From Sphingomonas sp. Leaf17 (GTDB lineage Bacteria; Pseudomonadota; Alphaproteobacteria; Sphingomonadales; Sphingomonadaceae), in NCBI RefSeq assembly GCF_001421505.1, contig NZ_LMKL01000006.1, forward strand, positions 124,001-188,000: a stretch of DNA of 64,000 nt, in the 5' to 3' direction. Made by a program: the position numbers and the translations under genes. Below are positions 1 through 9,054 of this stretch, one piece after another (the stretch's first letter is position 1; each line of letters starts with the position of its first letter). The notes under the pieces are model-generated. The model saw only the letters and a program-made list of their open reading frames with translations, did no database searches and had not been told where the DNA came from.

Positions 1-51
1 GAACCGGTTCGGGATCTTGTCGACGCAATCCTCGACAGTGACACGCGCCAT
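1..51 (-). CDS. rpoZ: RNA polymerase omega subunit, N-terminal fragment
   Basis: The 17 codons visible read MARVTVEDCVDKIPNRF, the characteristic N-terminus of alphaproteobacterial RpoZ, the small polymerase subunit that binds beta-prime and helps assemble the core enzyme. The ATG is at 51-49 and the rest of the gene lies beyond the left edge. It is divergent from the phospholipase D-like gene starting at 170, so both promoters must lie in the 118 bp between them. Identity rests only on this short conserved stretch, but that stretch is distinctive. Confidence 0.85.
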   Translation of the reverse strand, partial: MARVTVEDCVDKIPNRF

Positions 52-169
52 GCAACGCTTCCTTGGATAGAGCGACGATGAAAGTAAGTTGCGGCCACTA
101 CCCGCCACGGCGCGGAAAGTCAAGGATTGTGGCTTGCCGCCCCGCCCGCGAGCCGTCATTCCCGCCGCC

Positions 170-1336
170 ATGACCGTACCCGACCAGCCCAGCTTCACCG
201 TCGACGGCAATCGCCTGACCCTGCTCGACACGGGTCCGGGCCGGTTGCAGGCGCTGATCGACCTGATCGACGGCGCGCAGACGTCCCTGCGGATCCTGTA
301 CTATATCTACGCCGACGACACATCGGGTCAGCGGGTCAATGCGGCACTGATCGCGGCGGCGCGGCGCGGCGTGCGGACCGCGGTGATCGTCGACGGGTTC
401 GGCAGCGACGCGGCCGACGCCGCGTTCTTCCAGCCGCTGGAGGATGCCGGTATCGCGATGTGCCGGTTCCTGCCCCGGTTCGGCCGCCGCTTCCTGTTGC
501 GCAACCACCAGAAGCTGGCCCTGGCCGACGACACGCGGATCATCGTCGGCGGCTTCAACGTGGAGGATGATTATTTCGGCACGCCGGCAAACCAGGCCTG
601 GCGCGACCTGGGCCTGTTGATCGAGGGGCCGGCGGCGGGCCGGATCGCGCCCTATTTCGACGCGCTGGCCAAATGGACGCATGACAACCCGCCGCGCCTG
701 CGAAAACTGCGCAAGTCGCTGGCGCAGTGGAGCGAGCCGGTCGGCCCCGTCCACTGGCTGGTCGGTGGCCCCACGCGAAAACTGTCGCCCTGGGCGCGGA
801 CGGTGCGCGACGACATGCGGTCGGCGCGGCGGATCGACATCATCGCCGCCTATTTCACGCCAAGCCCCGGCCTGTTGCGGCGGCTGGACAAGGCGGGCCG
901 GGTCGGTGCCGCCGTGCGGATCGTGACCGCCGCCAAATCCGACAACAACGCGACGATCGCGGCGGCCCGCTTCACCTATGCCGGCCTGTTGCGAAAAGGC
1001 GTCCGCCTGTTCGAATACCAGCCGACCAAGCTGCACACCAAACTCTATGTAATGGACGATATCGTCCATGTCGGGTCGGCCAATTTCGACATGCGCAGCC
1101 TGTTCCTGAACATGGAACTGATGGTGCGGATCGAAGACGCCGCCTTCGCCGCGCATGTCCGCGGCTATATCGACGGCGAGATCGCGCAGTCGGAGGCGAT
1201 CACGCCGGCGCTGTACAAGGCGCGCACCAACTGGGTGCAGCGCGTGCGGCAGTTCGTCGCCTATTTCATCGTCGCGGTACTCGACCCCGGCCTGTCGCGC
1301 GGGCTGAATTTCGGGATCGAGACGCCGGAGGAATAG
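170..1336 (+). CDS. Phospholipase D / cardiolipin synthase-like enzyme
   Basis: 388 aa with two HKD motifs: HQK at residues 113-115 followed by D120 and a GGFN turn, and HTK at 289-291 followed by D296 and GSANFDMRS. In this superfamily paired HKD motifs form one phosphatidyl-transfer site, as in bacterial cardiolipin synthases. No N-terminal membrane helices are seen, so it resembles the ClsB/ClsC-type soluble members more than ClsA. The frame stays open upstream to 89, but that extension is Pro/Arg-rich and unlike the family, so the ATG at 170 is preferred. It is followed convergently by a methyltransferase gene. Substrate is not defined by sequence; another phosphatidyltransferase role is possible. 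Confidence 0.8.
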   Translation: MTVPDQPSFTVDGNRLTLLDTGPGRLQALIDLIDGAQTSLRILYYIYADDTSGQRVNAALIAAARRGVRTAVIVDGFGSDAADAAFFQPLEDAGIAMCRFLPRFGRRFLLRNHQKLALADDTRIIVGGFNVEDDYFGTPANQAWRDLGLLIEGPAAGRIAPYFDALAKWTHDNPPRLRKLRKSLAQWSEPVGPVHWLVGGPTRKLSPWARTVRDDMRSARRIDIIAAYFTPSPGLLRRLDKAGRVGAAVRIVTAAKSDNNATIAAARFTYAGLLRKGVRLFEYQPTKLHTKLYVMDDIVHVGSANFDMRSLFLNMELMVRIEDAAFAAHVRGYIDGEIAQSEAITPALYKARTNWVQRVRQFVAYFIVAVLDPGLSRGLNFGIETPEE

Positions 1337-1409
1337 CGGAAGGTGTCAAAGGTTACGCCCGCAGGGGGGGGTGACCCGTGGTTCGTTTCGATACCGTTAT
1401 GGTTTCGTA

Positions 1410-2024
1410 CTAGTCCTTCCAGCCCCAGTAGAGCTGCGCCGGCGGCACGTTCCACCATTCCATCGCATGGTCCATGCGCGGGAAATGCGGGTCGAGGAAC
1501 ACGCGCACCTTGGGCGAGAACTGATAGACCAGGAACGCGCCGCCGGGCCGCAGCACCGCCTTGGTCGCCGCCGCGATCGCCGGGCCGACGCCGGCCGGCA
1601 GGGTCGAGAACGGCAGCCCGGACAGGACATAGTCGGCCGATTCGAACCCGTGATCGGCAATGATCTGCTGCACGTCGGCGGCCGACCCGCTGACCGCGGC
1701 GAAGCGCGGGTCGGTAATCGTGTGGCGCAGATAGCGGATAAAATCGGGATTGGTGTCGATCACGATCAGCTTGGCGTCGGGGGCCATGCGATCGAGGATC
1801 GGGCGGCAGAAGGTGCCGACGCCGGGACCATATTCCACGAACAGCTTGCAGTTCGCCCAGTCGACCGGACCCAGCATCTTGCGGATCAGCCGGTCGGACG
1901 ACGGCACGACCGAGCCGACCATCACCGGATGCTTGAAGAACCCTTGCAGGAACATGCCCCATGGCGATGGCATGCCGGCCGGGCGGTTACGCACACGCCG
2001 CGCGGCGCTGGTCGAGACGGGCAT
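1410..2024 (-). CDS. Class I SAM-dependent methyltransferase, phospholipid methyltransferase-like
   Basis: 204 aa with a Rossmann methyltransferase core: motif I reads VEYGPGVGTFCRPIL near residues 63-77, an acidic strand end (LIVIDTN) follows, and SGLPFSTLP sits where rRNA-dimethylase/PmtA-like enzymes carry their motif IV. The N-terminus (FLQGFFKHPVMVGSVVPSS) is typical of proteins annotated as phospholipid N-methyltransferases. The start at 2024 has GAAGGA about 6 nt upstream; an internal Met at 1973 is an alternative. The gene converges on the HKD enzyme at 170-1336, so a role in phospholipid head groups is reasonable inference but unproven. A short dyad, ACGTT-N5-AACGT, lies upstream near 2078. 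Confidence 0.65.
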   Translation of the reverse strand: MPVSTSAARRVRNRPAGMPSPWGMFLQGFFKHPVMVGSVVPSSDRLIRKMLGPVDWANCKLFVEYGPGVGTFCRPILDRMAPDAKLIVIDTNPDFIRYLRHTITDPRFAAVSGSAADVQQIIADHGFESADYVLSGLPFSTLPAGVGPAIAAATKAVLRPGGAFLVYQFSPKVRVFLDPHFPRMDHAMEWWNVPPAQLYWGWKD

Positions 2025-2219
2025 CGGGATCCTTCACGTTCCTGTTTTCCGCGCGGACGCGGGATTCCCCCCGTCGCACGTTTACCGAACGTTGTTCAAG
2101 CGCGCCGGTTGCATTGCGACGAAATGCGAGGGTGTGGGCTGTATGCGGGGATGGGGTGCTGACACACATCCCTGCGCTCGACCACGCCATTTCCCCTGCC
2201 CAATGACAACCGCGTGCCA

Positions 2220-2247
2220 TGATGCAAAACTTAGAAGTTTTGCATCA
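2220..2247. repeat. Perfect 13-bp inverted repeat with 2-nt spacer
   Basis: The arms TGATGCAAAACTT (2220-2232) and AAGTTTTGCATCA (2235-2247) are exact reverse complements separated by AG. The dyad lies 35 bp beyond the stop of the DUF4304 gene and carries two copies of GATGCANAA, a motif that recurs upstream of the same gene. Without a clear T-run it is not a textbook terminator. A protein-binding dyad, an end of a small mobile cassette, or a terminator are all possible. Confidence 0.7.
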
Positions 2248-2282
2248 GGCAGCGACGATTGGCTGACTGCAATTTACGGGCG

Positions 2283-2909
2283 TCAGAACGCTGGACGCGC
2301 CAGCGCCTTGAGCTTCAGTCTTGTACGCTCTTGCGCAACGACATCGTTCACCTTGCCCCTGAATCCCTCGGGATTGGCAATGAGCGCCAACAGAGGCGCG
2401 GCACGTCCGGTGACCCTGTCATCAGTCAGGCCATGCAGGAAGGTGCCTGCTTCTTCGAAACTGCCGATCAGTCCCGAGGCGATTCCGGCTTCGTAACCCC
2501 ACCAGCTCGGTGCCATCCTCTCAGGGCTACTTCGGGCACGTTCGATGACGAAATCGGCGATCATCTCGAAGGATGCAAACTGCTCATCCATCGCCAGGGC
2601 ATTTGCGCGCCCTGTCTTGGCGATCTCGCCGGCCGCACTTCTAAACTGGTCTTCGGTCTCAAACTCCGCATAGCAGTTCGATGAGACGGCCTCATTGAAG
2701 CTCATGAAACCAGCACCCACCCAGAGCCAGTGAGCCGCGTTCATCAGAGATACGCTTTTGGACCATCTGCTTGGCGTGAACTCCACCACGTTGAGCCACG
2801 AGCCACGATCTGCAAGCCACAGTCGAGATTGACCCTTCTGCCGAAAACCGAGCGAAGCTAGCTCGGTTTTCGCGGCGGCAGCGATGATCCTGCTGTATGT
2901 GTCGCTCAT
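2283..2909 (-). CDS. DUF4304-like protein of unknown function
   Basis: 208 aa from an ATG at 2909; the frame stays open to 2969, but MSDTYSR matches the usual family start. The segment LASLGFRQKGQSRLW followed by WLNVVEFTPSRWS is the typical pattern of DUF4304 proteins, which are small, soluble and of unknown function. Trp-rich central and helical C-terminal parts show no catalytic motif I recognise. Its base composition is visibly less GC-rich than its neighbours, and it is bracketed by GATGCANAA dyads (2220-2247 and 2963-3044), which together suggest horizontal acquisition. The gene appears monocistronic. Confidence 0.6.
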   Translation of the reverse strand: MSDTYSRIIAAAAKTELASLGFRQKGQSRLWLADRGSWLNVVEFTPSRWSKSVSLMNAAHWLWVGAGFMSFNEAVSSNCYAEFETEDQFRSAAGEIAKTGRANALAMDEQFASFEMIADFVIERARSSPERMAPSWWGYEAGIASGLIGSFEEAGTFLHGLTDDRVTGRAAPLLALIANPEGFRGKVNDVVAQERTRLKLKALARPAF

Positions 2910-2962
2910 GCAGACATTGCTACCGCGGCAACGCCTGCTTTCCACGAACTTTTCGCGTCCGT

Positions 2963-3044
2963 GATGCAAAAATCACAGGTTGTGCATCGAACGAAAGACG
3001 GGCGGATTTCAAGCATTTTGTTGATGCAGAACTCCGATGCACAA
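2963..3044. promoter_or_regulatory. Cluster of four GATGCANAA motifs upstream of the DUF4304 gene
   Basis: Copies are GATGCAAAA at 2963-2971, its inverted relative TTGTGCATC at 2980-2988 (forming an imperfect dyad), GATGCAGAA at 3023-3031 and GATGCACAA at 3036-3044. Two more copies form the perfect dyad downstream of the gene. Spacing and repetition look like binding sites of a dimeric regulator in the promoter of the gene starting at 2909, but no regulator gene adjoins. Confidence 0.4.
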
Positions 3045-3163
3045 GTCAGGCATGACGTGGACGGGACCGCACAGCACATGGATGAATGGCGACACCCCCT
3101 ACAAAGCCCCCCGATCAAAACCACGCCCCTTGCCTCCCCCCGCCGCCCCGGTACACCGTGCCC

Positions 3164-3436
3164 ATGCACGACGATCGCCGGGGCCAGACGGCCGTCATTT
3201 TCCTGTCCGAGCGCGCTGAGGACGACGCGGCCGGCTATGCCGCCGCAGCCGACGCGATGGCGGCGCTGGCCTCTGCACAGCTGGGGTATCGCGGCGTGGA
3301 CAGTGTTCGCGGTGGTGACGGCGTCGGGATCACGGTCAGCTATTGGGTCGACGATGCGGCGGCGGTCGCGTGGCGCGACCAGCCCGATCATGCGGCAATT
3401 CGCGACGCCGGGCGCGACCGCTGGTACCGGTCCTAA
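3164..3436 (+). CDS. Antibiotic biosynthesis monooxygenase (ABM)-fold protein
   Basis: 90 aa from ATG 3164. The pattern (TAVIFLSERAEDDAAGYAAA near the start, a central YRGVDSVRGGDGVGITVSYW, and a final WRDQPDHAAIRDAGRDRWY) matches the small ferredoxin-like ABM family, dimeric oxygenases or heme-degrading-like proteins that use no classical cofactor. It lacks the extra C-terminal strand of longer members. The frame is open to 3086, but that region is Pro-rich and overlaps likely promoter DNA. The MFS gene starts 47 bp downstream on the same strand, so co-transcription is plausible. Substrate unknown. Confidence 0.7.
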   Translation: MHDDRRGQTAVIFLSERAEDDAAGYAAAADAMAALASAQLGYRGVDSVRGGDGVGITVSYWVDDAAAVAWRDQPDHAAIRDAGRDRWYRS

Positions 3437-3483
3437 ACGATGACGATCGCGACCGTCACGCGCGGCTATGGCTGGACGCGGGC

Positions 3484-4794
3484 ATGAACGCGGCGGGGAC
3501 CGGCGAAGGCGTCGACCGGCGGTTCGTGCTGCTGTTCCTGGTGATGCTGACCATCGCGGCGGGCAACACCGCGCTGCAATCGGTGCTGCCCGCGCTCGGG
3601 CGGTCGCTGGGGGTGGCGGACAGTGGGGTCGCGGCCGCGTTTTCGGTGTCCGCGCTGTTGTGGGTGATCGCGGCCCCGTTCTGGGCCAACCGGTCGGACC
3701 GGCACGGGCGACGGACGATGATCCTGCTGGGGCTGGGCGGCTTTACCGTGTCGCTGCTGCTGTGCGGGGTGTTCCTGGCGGCGGGGATCAATGGCTGGAT
3801 TGGCGGCAGCGCCGCGTTCCTGGCGTTCATCGCCGGGCGGCTGATCTATGGCGCGTTCGGATCCGCCGCGCCGCCCGCCGTACAGGCGCTGGTCGCGGGC
3901 GAGACGACGCGCGAGGAGCGGACGCGCGCGCTGACGCTGCTGGCCAGCGCGTTCGGGCTTGGCACCATCCTGGGGCCGGCGATCGCGCCGTACCTGATCT
4001 TGGGCAGCGTCGGCGGCGTGACGATCGGGCTGGCCGGCCCCGCCTTCTTCGCCGCCGCATTCGGGGTGGCGGTGTGGATCGCGGTACGGCGGATGCTGCC
4101 CGACGACCGGGTGCCGCAGGGCGAGGCGCACGGCACCGCCAGCGCCTATCCTTCCATCGGCGGGCAGCCGACCGGGGCGACGGTCGCCGCGTCGACGCAG
4201 AGCCATGTCGAGCCGGTCGGCTATCTCGACCGGCGGATCAGGGCGTGGGTGATCGTCGGCCTCGTCGTCGGCCATGCGCAGGCGATGACCGGCCAGGCGA
4301 TCGGCTTTCTGGTGATCGACCGGCTGCGCGTCGCGCCGGCCGACGCGTTGCAGCCGACCGGCATCGTCCTGATGATGGGCGCGGGTGCGGCCCTGCTGGC
4401 GCAATGGGGTATCATCCCGCTGCTGAACCTGAAGCCGCGCGCGCTGATCCTTGCCGGGGTGGCGATGTCGGCGGTGGGATGCGCGCTGACCGGCCTTGCC
4501 GATTCGCTATACGGCATCGCGACGGCCTATGCGCTGGCCAGCCTGGGGTTCGGATTCAGCCGGCCGGGCTATACCGCCGGCGCGTCGCTGGCGGTGGGAC
4601 CGGCGGCGCAGGGGTCGGTGGCGGGCAAGATCACGTCGGTCAACGGCGCGTCGTTCGTGCTGGGGCCGTCGATCGGCGTGGGGTTGTACGAAGTCGACCA
4701 CCGGTTGCCCTATGTGATCGCGGGGGCGGGGCTGGTGGTGTTGCTGGGCTATGCGTGGGGCGCGTTGCGGGATGTGGGGGCATCATCGCGCTGA
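3484..4794 (+). CDS. Major facilitator superfamily transporter (DHA1-like)
   Basis: 436 aa with about 12 hydrophobic segments and the MFS motif A between helices 2 and 3, seen as PFWANRSDRHGRRTM. A longer hydrophilic loop in mid-protein separates the two six-helix halves. The glycine- and proline-rich helix 5 region (FGLGTILGPAIAPYL) resembles motif C of drug:H+ antiporters, so export of small molecules from the cytoplasm is likely. ATG 3484 is chosen because the upstream frame (from 3343) overlaps the ABM gene in low-quality Arg-rich sequence. It converges with the CDC48 gene. Specificity cannot be assigned. Confidence 0.75.
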   Translation: MNAAGTGEGVDRRFVLLFLVMLTIAAGNTALQSVLPALGRSLGVADSGVAAAFSVSALLWVIAAPFWANRSDRHGRRTMILLGLGGFTVSLLLCGVFLAAGINGWIGGSAAFLAFIAGRLIYGAFGSAAPPAVQALVAGETTREERTRALTLLASAFGLGTILGPAIAPYLILGSVGGVTIGLAGPAFFAAAFGVAVWIAVRRMLPDDRVPQGEAHGTASAYPSIGGQPTGATVAASTQSHVEPVGYLDRRIRAWVIVGLVVGHAQAMTGQAIGFLVIDRLRVAPADALQPTGIVLMMGAGAALLAQWGIIPLLNLKPRALILAGVAMSAVGCALTGLADSLYGIATAYALASLGFGFSRPGYTAGASLAVGPAAQGSVAGKITSVNGASFVLGPSIGVGLYEVDHRLPYVIAGAGLVVLLGYAWGALRDVGASSR

Positions 4795-4902
4795 ACCATA
4801 TGGTCTCATGCATCGCCCAACGGTGCACTGGCCTCCAACTCGCGTCTTCCCCGGCGGAGGCCGAGGAAAAGGTTTTGGAGATCGCGGGGGCGCCCCCTCC
4901 CC

Positions 4903-7200
<2,298 letters not shown>

Positions 7201-7294
7201 GAACCATCCTTTGCGTAAAACCTCGAAGCGGACGAGATAGGCACAGGTCAGCGATATGCGAGGGGAACCGTGCCGATGGCGCTGGACGAAACCC

Positions 7295-7324
7295 AAAAAA
7301 AAGGCCGATCCCAAGGGACCGGCC
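7295..7324 (-). terminator. Intrinsic terminator in the CDC48 gene leader, minus orientation
   Basis: Arms GGCCGATCCC (7303-7312) and GGGACCGGCC (7315-7324) pair with one mismatch over a 2-nt loop, and eight A residues at 7295-7302 give a U-run on the minus-strand transcript. It lies about 95 bp upstream of the CDC48 start and reads in the same direction. It would therefore end a short leader transcript, or act as an attenuator. Confidence 0.75.
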
Positions 7325-7411
7325 GTAAAAGTTTTTAGGAGAGGATGCCTGAAAGGCGGGTTCCTTTTGCGGCGGTGCAGAATATGTTGCAAGTGCGAAA
7401 AGAGTGACAAC

Positions 7412-7430
7412 GATTGCAATTATTGCAATC
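7412..7430. promoter_or_regulatory. 19-bp perfect palindrome, candidate LysR-type operator
   Basis: GATTGCAAT-T-ATTGCAATC is a perfect dyad containing the T-N11-A core expected of LysR-type operators. It lies 66 bp upstream of the LysR gene start and between it and the divergent CDC48 gene, in locally AT-rich DNA. Position and symmetry make it the best candidate autoregulatory site. It also overlaps codons of a doubtful 32-codon minus-strand frame (7335-7433). Confidence 0.55.
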
Positions 7431-7495
7431 CATTTTAGATAATGGCGTCGGAGGGGTGCAACGAGGGGGAGGGAACGCGATGAGGGGCCAGAACG

Positions 7496-8380
7496 ATGCG
7501 TAGGCTGCCACCGCTCGGCGCGATCGAGGCGTTCGTCGCGGTCGCCCGGCTGGGATCGGTGAAAACCGCCGCGCAGGAACTGGCGCTGTCCGCGCCCGCG
7601 CTCAGCCGCCGGGTCCAGTCGCTGGAACGCTTCATCGGCAAGCCCCTGTTCGACCGGCGGCATCAGGCGATGGTGCCCAATGCCGATGGCGACCGCCTGC
7701 TGACGCAGATCGCGCCGGTGCTCGACCAGTTGTCCGACGCGGTCGAATCGCTGACCAGCGGGACCGAGGTGCTGCGCCTGCGACTCGGCATCCTGCCGCT
7801 GTTCGCGTCACAGCGGCTGTTCCCGCAACTCGGGCGGTTGCGCGCCGCGCATCCCGAACTGCATCTCGACATCGACACCGCCGGCCACGGCGTCTCGCGG
7901 CTGGGCGAGGGGCTGGACGTGGCGATCGTGCTGGCGCGCGAGATCGATCCCGGCCTGTATGCGCGGCGGCTGGACCGCAACCGCGTCTATGTGATCGGCG
8001 CCCGATCGCTGCTGGAACGCCCCGATCCGGTGACGCGGCCGGCGCAATTGTCACAACTCACGGCGTTGCTGCACCGCGACATGCCCGACACCTTCACCGC
8101 ATGGCGTCAGGCGGCGGGACTGGAAAATATCGAACCGATCGCGATCGACCATTTCGATTCGGGCGCGCTGATGCTGGAGGCGGCAGCGCAAGGCCTTGGC
8201 ATCGCCTTCATGCTGGAAAGCCATTTCGAGGATGCGAACGACGACCGGCTGGTCCGGCTGTTCGATATCGATGTCGAAAGCCCGTACAGCTACTGGTTCG
8301 TCTGCCGCCCGCGTGCGCTCCAGACCAGGCCGGTGCGGCTGTTCCACGACTGGCTGATCGCGACGCTGGGCGCGGGGTAA
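7496..8380 (+). CDS. LysR-family transcriptional regulator, GcvA-like
   Basis: 294 aa. The N-terminal winged helix-turn-helix covers about residues 5-65 (VKTAAQELALSAPALSRRVQ, then LERFIGKPLF), followed by a LysR substrate-binding domain from about 90 to 290. The start MRRLPPLGAIEAF is the GcvA-subfamily pattern. Downstream is a convergent cyclophilin gene; upstream, divergent, is the CDC48-type ATPase with a dyad in between. Target and effector are unknown; regulation of itself and possibly the divergent gene is inferred from position. Confidence 0.85.
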   Translation: MRRLPPLGAIEAFVAVARLGSVKTAAQELALSAPALSRRVQSLERFIGKPLFDRRHQAMVPNADGDRLLTQIAPVLDQLSDAVESLTSGTEVLRLRLGILPLFASQRLFPQLGRLRAAHPELHLDIDTAGHGVSRLGEGLDVAIVLAREIDPGLYARRLDRNRVYVIGARSLLERPDPVTRPAQLSQLTALLHRDMPDTFTAWRQAAGLENIEPIAIDHFDSGALMLEAAAQGLGIAFMLESHFEDANDDRLVRLFDIDVESPYSYWFVCRPRALQTRPVRLFHDWLIATLGAG

Positions 8381-8455
8381 CCGCGACCGTTTCCGTCCCG
8401 AAAAACGTAAAAAAGGGGTCGGGGGGGCATCCCTTTGGCGGTCGCCCCCTCCCCC

Positions 8456-8480
8456 GCCCCTCCCGCCGGGCGGGAGGGGC
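8456..8480. repeat. GC-rich perfect 12-bp hairpin between convergent genes
   Basis: Arms GCCCCTCCCGCC (8456-8467) and GGCGGGAGGGGC (8469-8480) flank a single G. It lies between the ends of the LysR and cyclophilin genes and could stop transcription from both sides, although no T-run follows. It is also similar in kind to the GC-rich intergenic dyads elsewhere in the window. Confidence 0.6.
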
Positions 8481-8486
8481 ACAGGC

Positions 8487-8945
8487 TCAGGCGGCGCGCA
8501 TCTTGACGATCTTGCCGGGATTGCGCGGCGGCTCACCCTTGGGCAGCGCGTCGATCAGGTCCATGCCGTCGGTGACCTGGCCCCAGACGGTGTACTGCTT
8601 GTCGAGGAAGCGCGCGTCGTCGAACACGATGAAGAACTGCGAGTTCGCCGTGTCGGGCTGGTTGGTGCGTGCCATCGAGCAGACGCCGCGGACATGCGGC
8701 TCGGCGTTGAACTCGGCCTTCAGGTTAGGCTTGGACGAACCCCCGGTGCCGTCGCCGCGCCCGCCGTCGCCGCCCTGCGCCATGAAGCCGGGGATGACGC
8801 GGTGGAACGGCACGCCGTCATAGAAGCCCTCGTTCGCCAGCTCGACGATCCGCTCGACATGCTTTGGCGCAAGGTCGGGGCGCAGCTTGATGGTCACGTC
8901 GCCGCTGTCCAGCGTCATCGTCAGCGTCTCGGGGGTATCGGCCAT
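8487..8945 (-). CDS. Cyclophilin-type peptidyl-prolyl cis-trans isomerase
   Basis: 152 aa covering almost exactly one cyclophilin domain. Signature residues are present: FHRVIPGFMAQGGD at 47-60 with the catalytic Arg49, a NSQFFI segment at 101-106, and the loop VWGQVTDGMD at 120-129. No signal peptide is seen (MADTPETLTM), so it is probably the cytoplasmic PpiB-like enzyme that accelerates proline isomerisation in folding proteins. The start at 8945 is preferred over the upstream open frame because it begins right at the domain. mgtE starts about 110 bp away on the other strand. Confidence 0.92.
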   Translation of the reverse strand: MADTPETLTMTLDSGDVTIKLRPDLAPKHVERIVELANEGFYDGVPFHRVIPGFMAQGGDGGRGDGTGGSSKPNLKAEFNAEPHVRGVCSMARTNQPDTANSQFFIVFDDARFLDKQYTVWGQVTDGMDLIDALPKGEPPRNPGKIVKMRAA

Positions 8946-9054
8946 AATCGGTCTCCTGGATATTGATGGGGTGCAGATAGGGAGCCACTGGCCCGCTGGC
9001 AAACCGGTCCACGCCGGGTTAGGGCGTTTGCGGCGCAGCATGGGAGGCCGGCGA

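Noticed and set aside
2025..2282. Possible small gene between the methyltransferase and the DUF4304 gene
   Set aside because: Open frames in both directions lack start signals and protein-like composition; only the dyad at 2220-2247 stands out.
4886..4897. GGGGGCGCCCCC palindrome past the CDC48 stop
   Set aside because: It is a self-complementary 12-mer with no loop or T-run; such GC-only stretches are common here and prove nothing.
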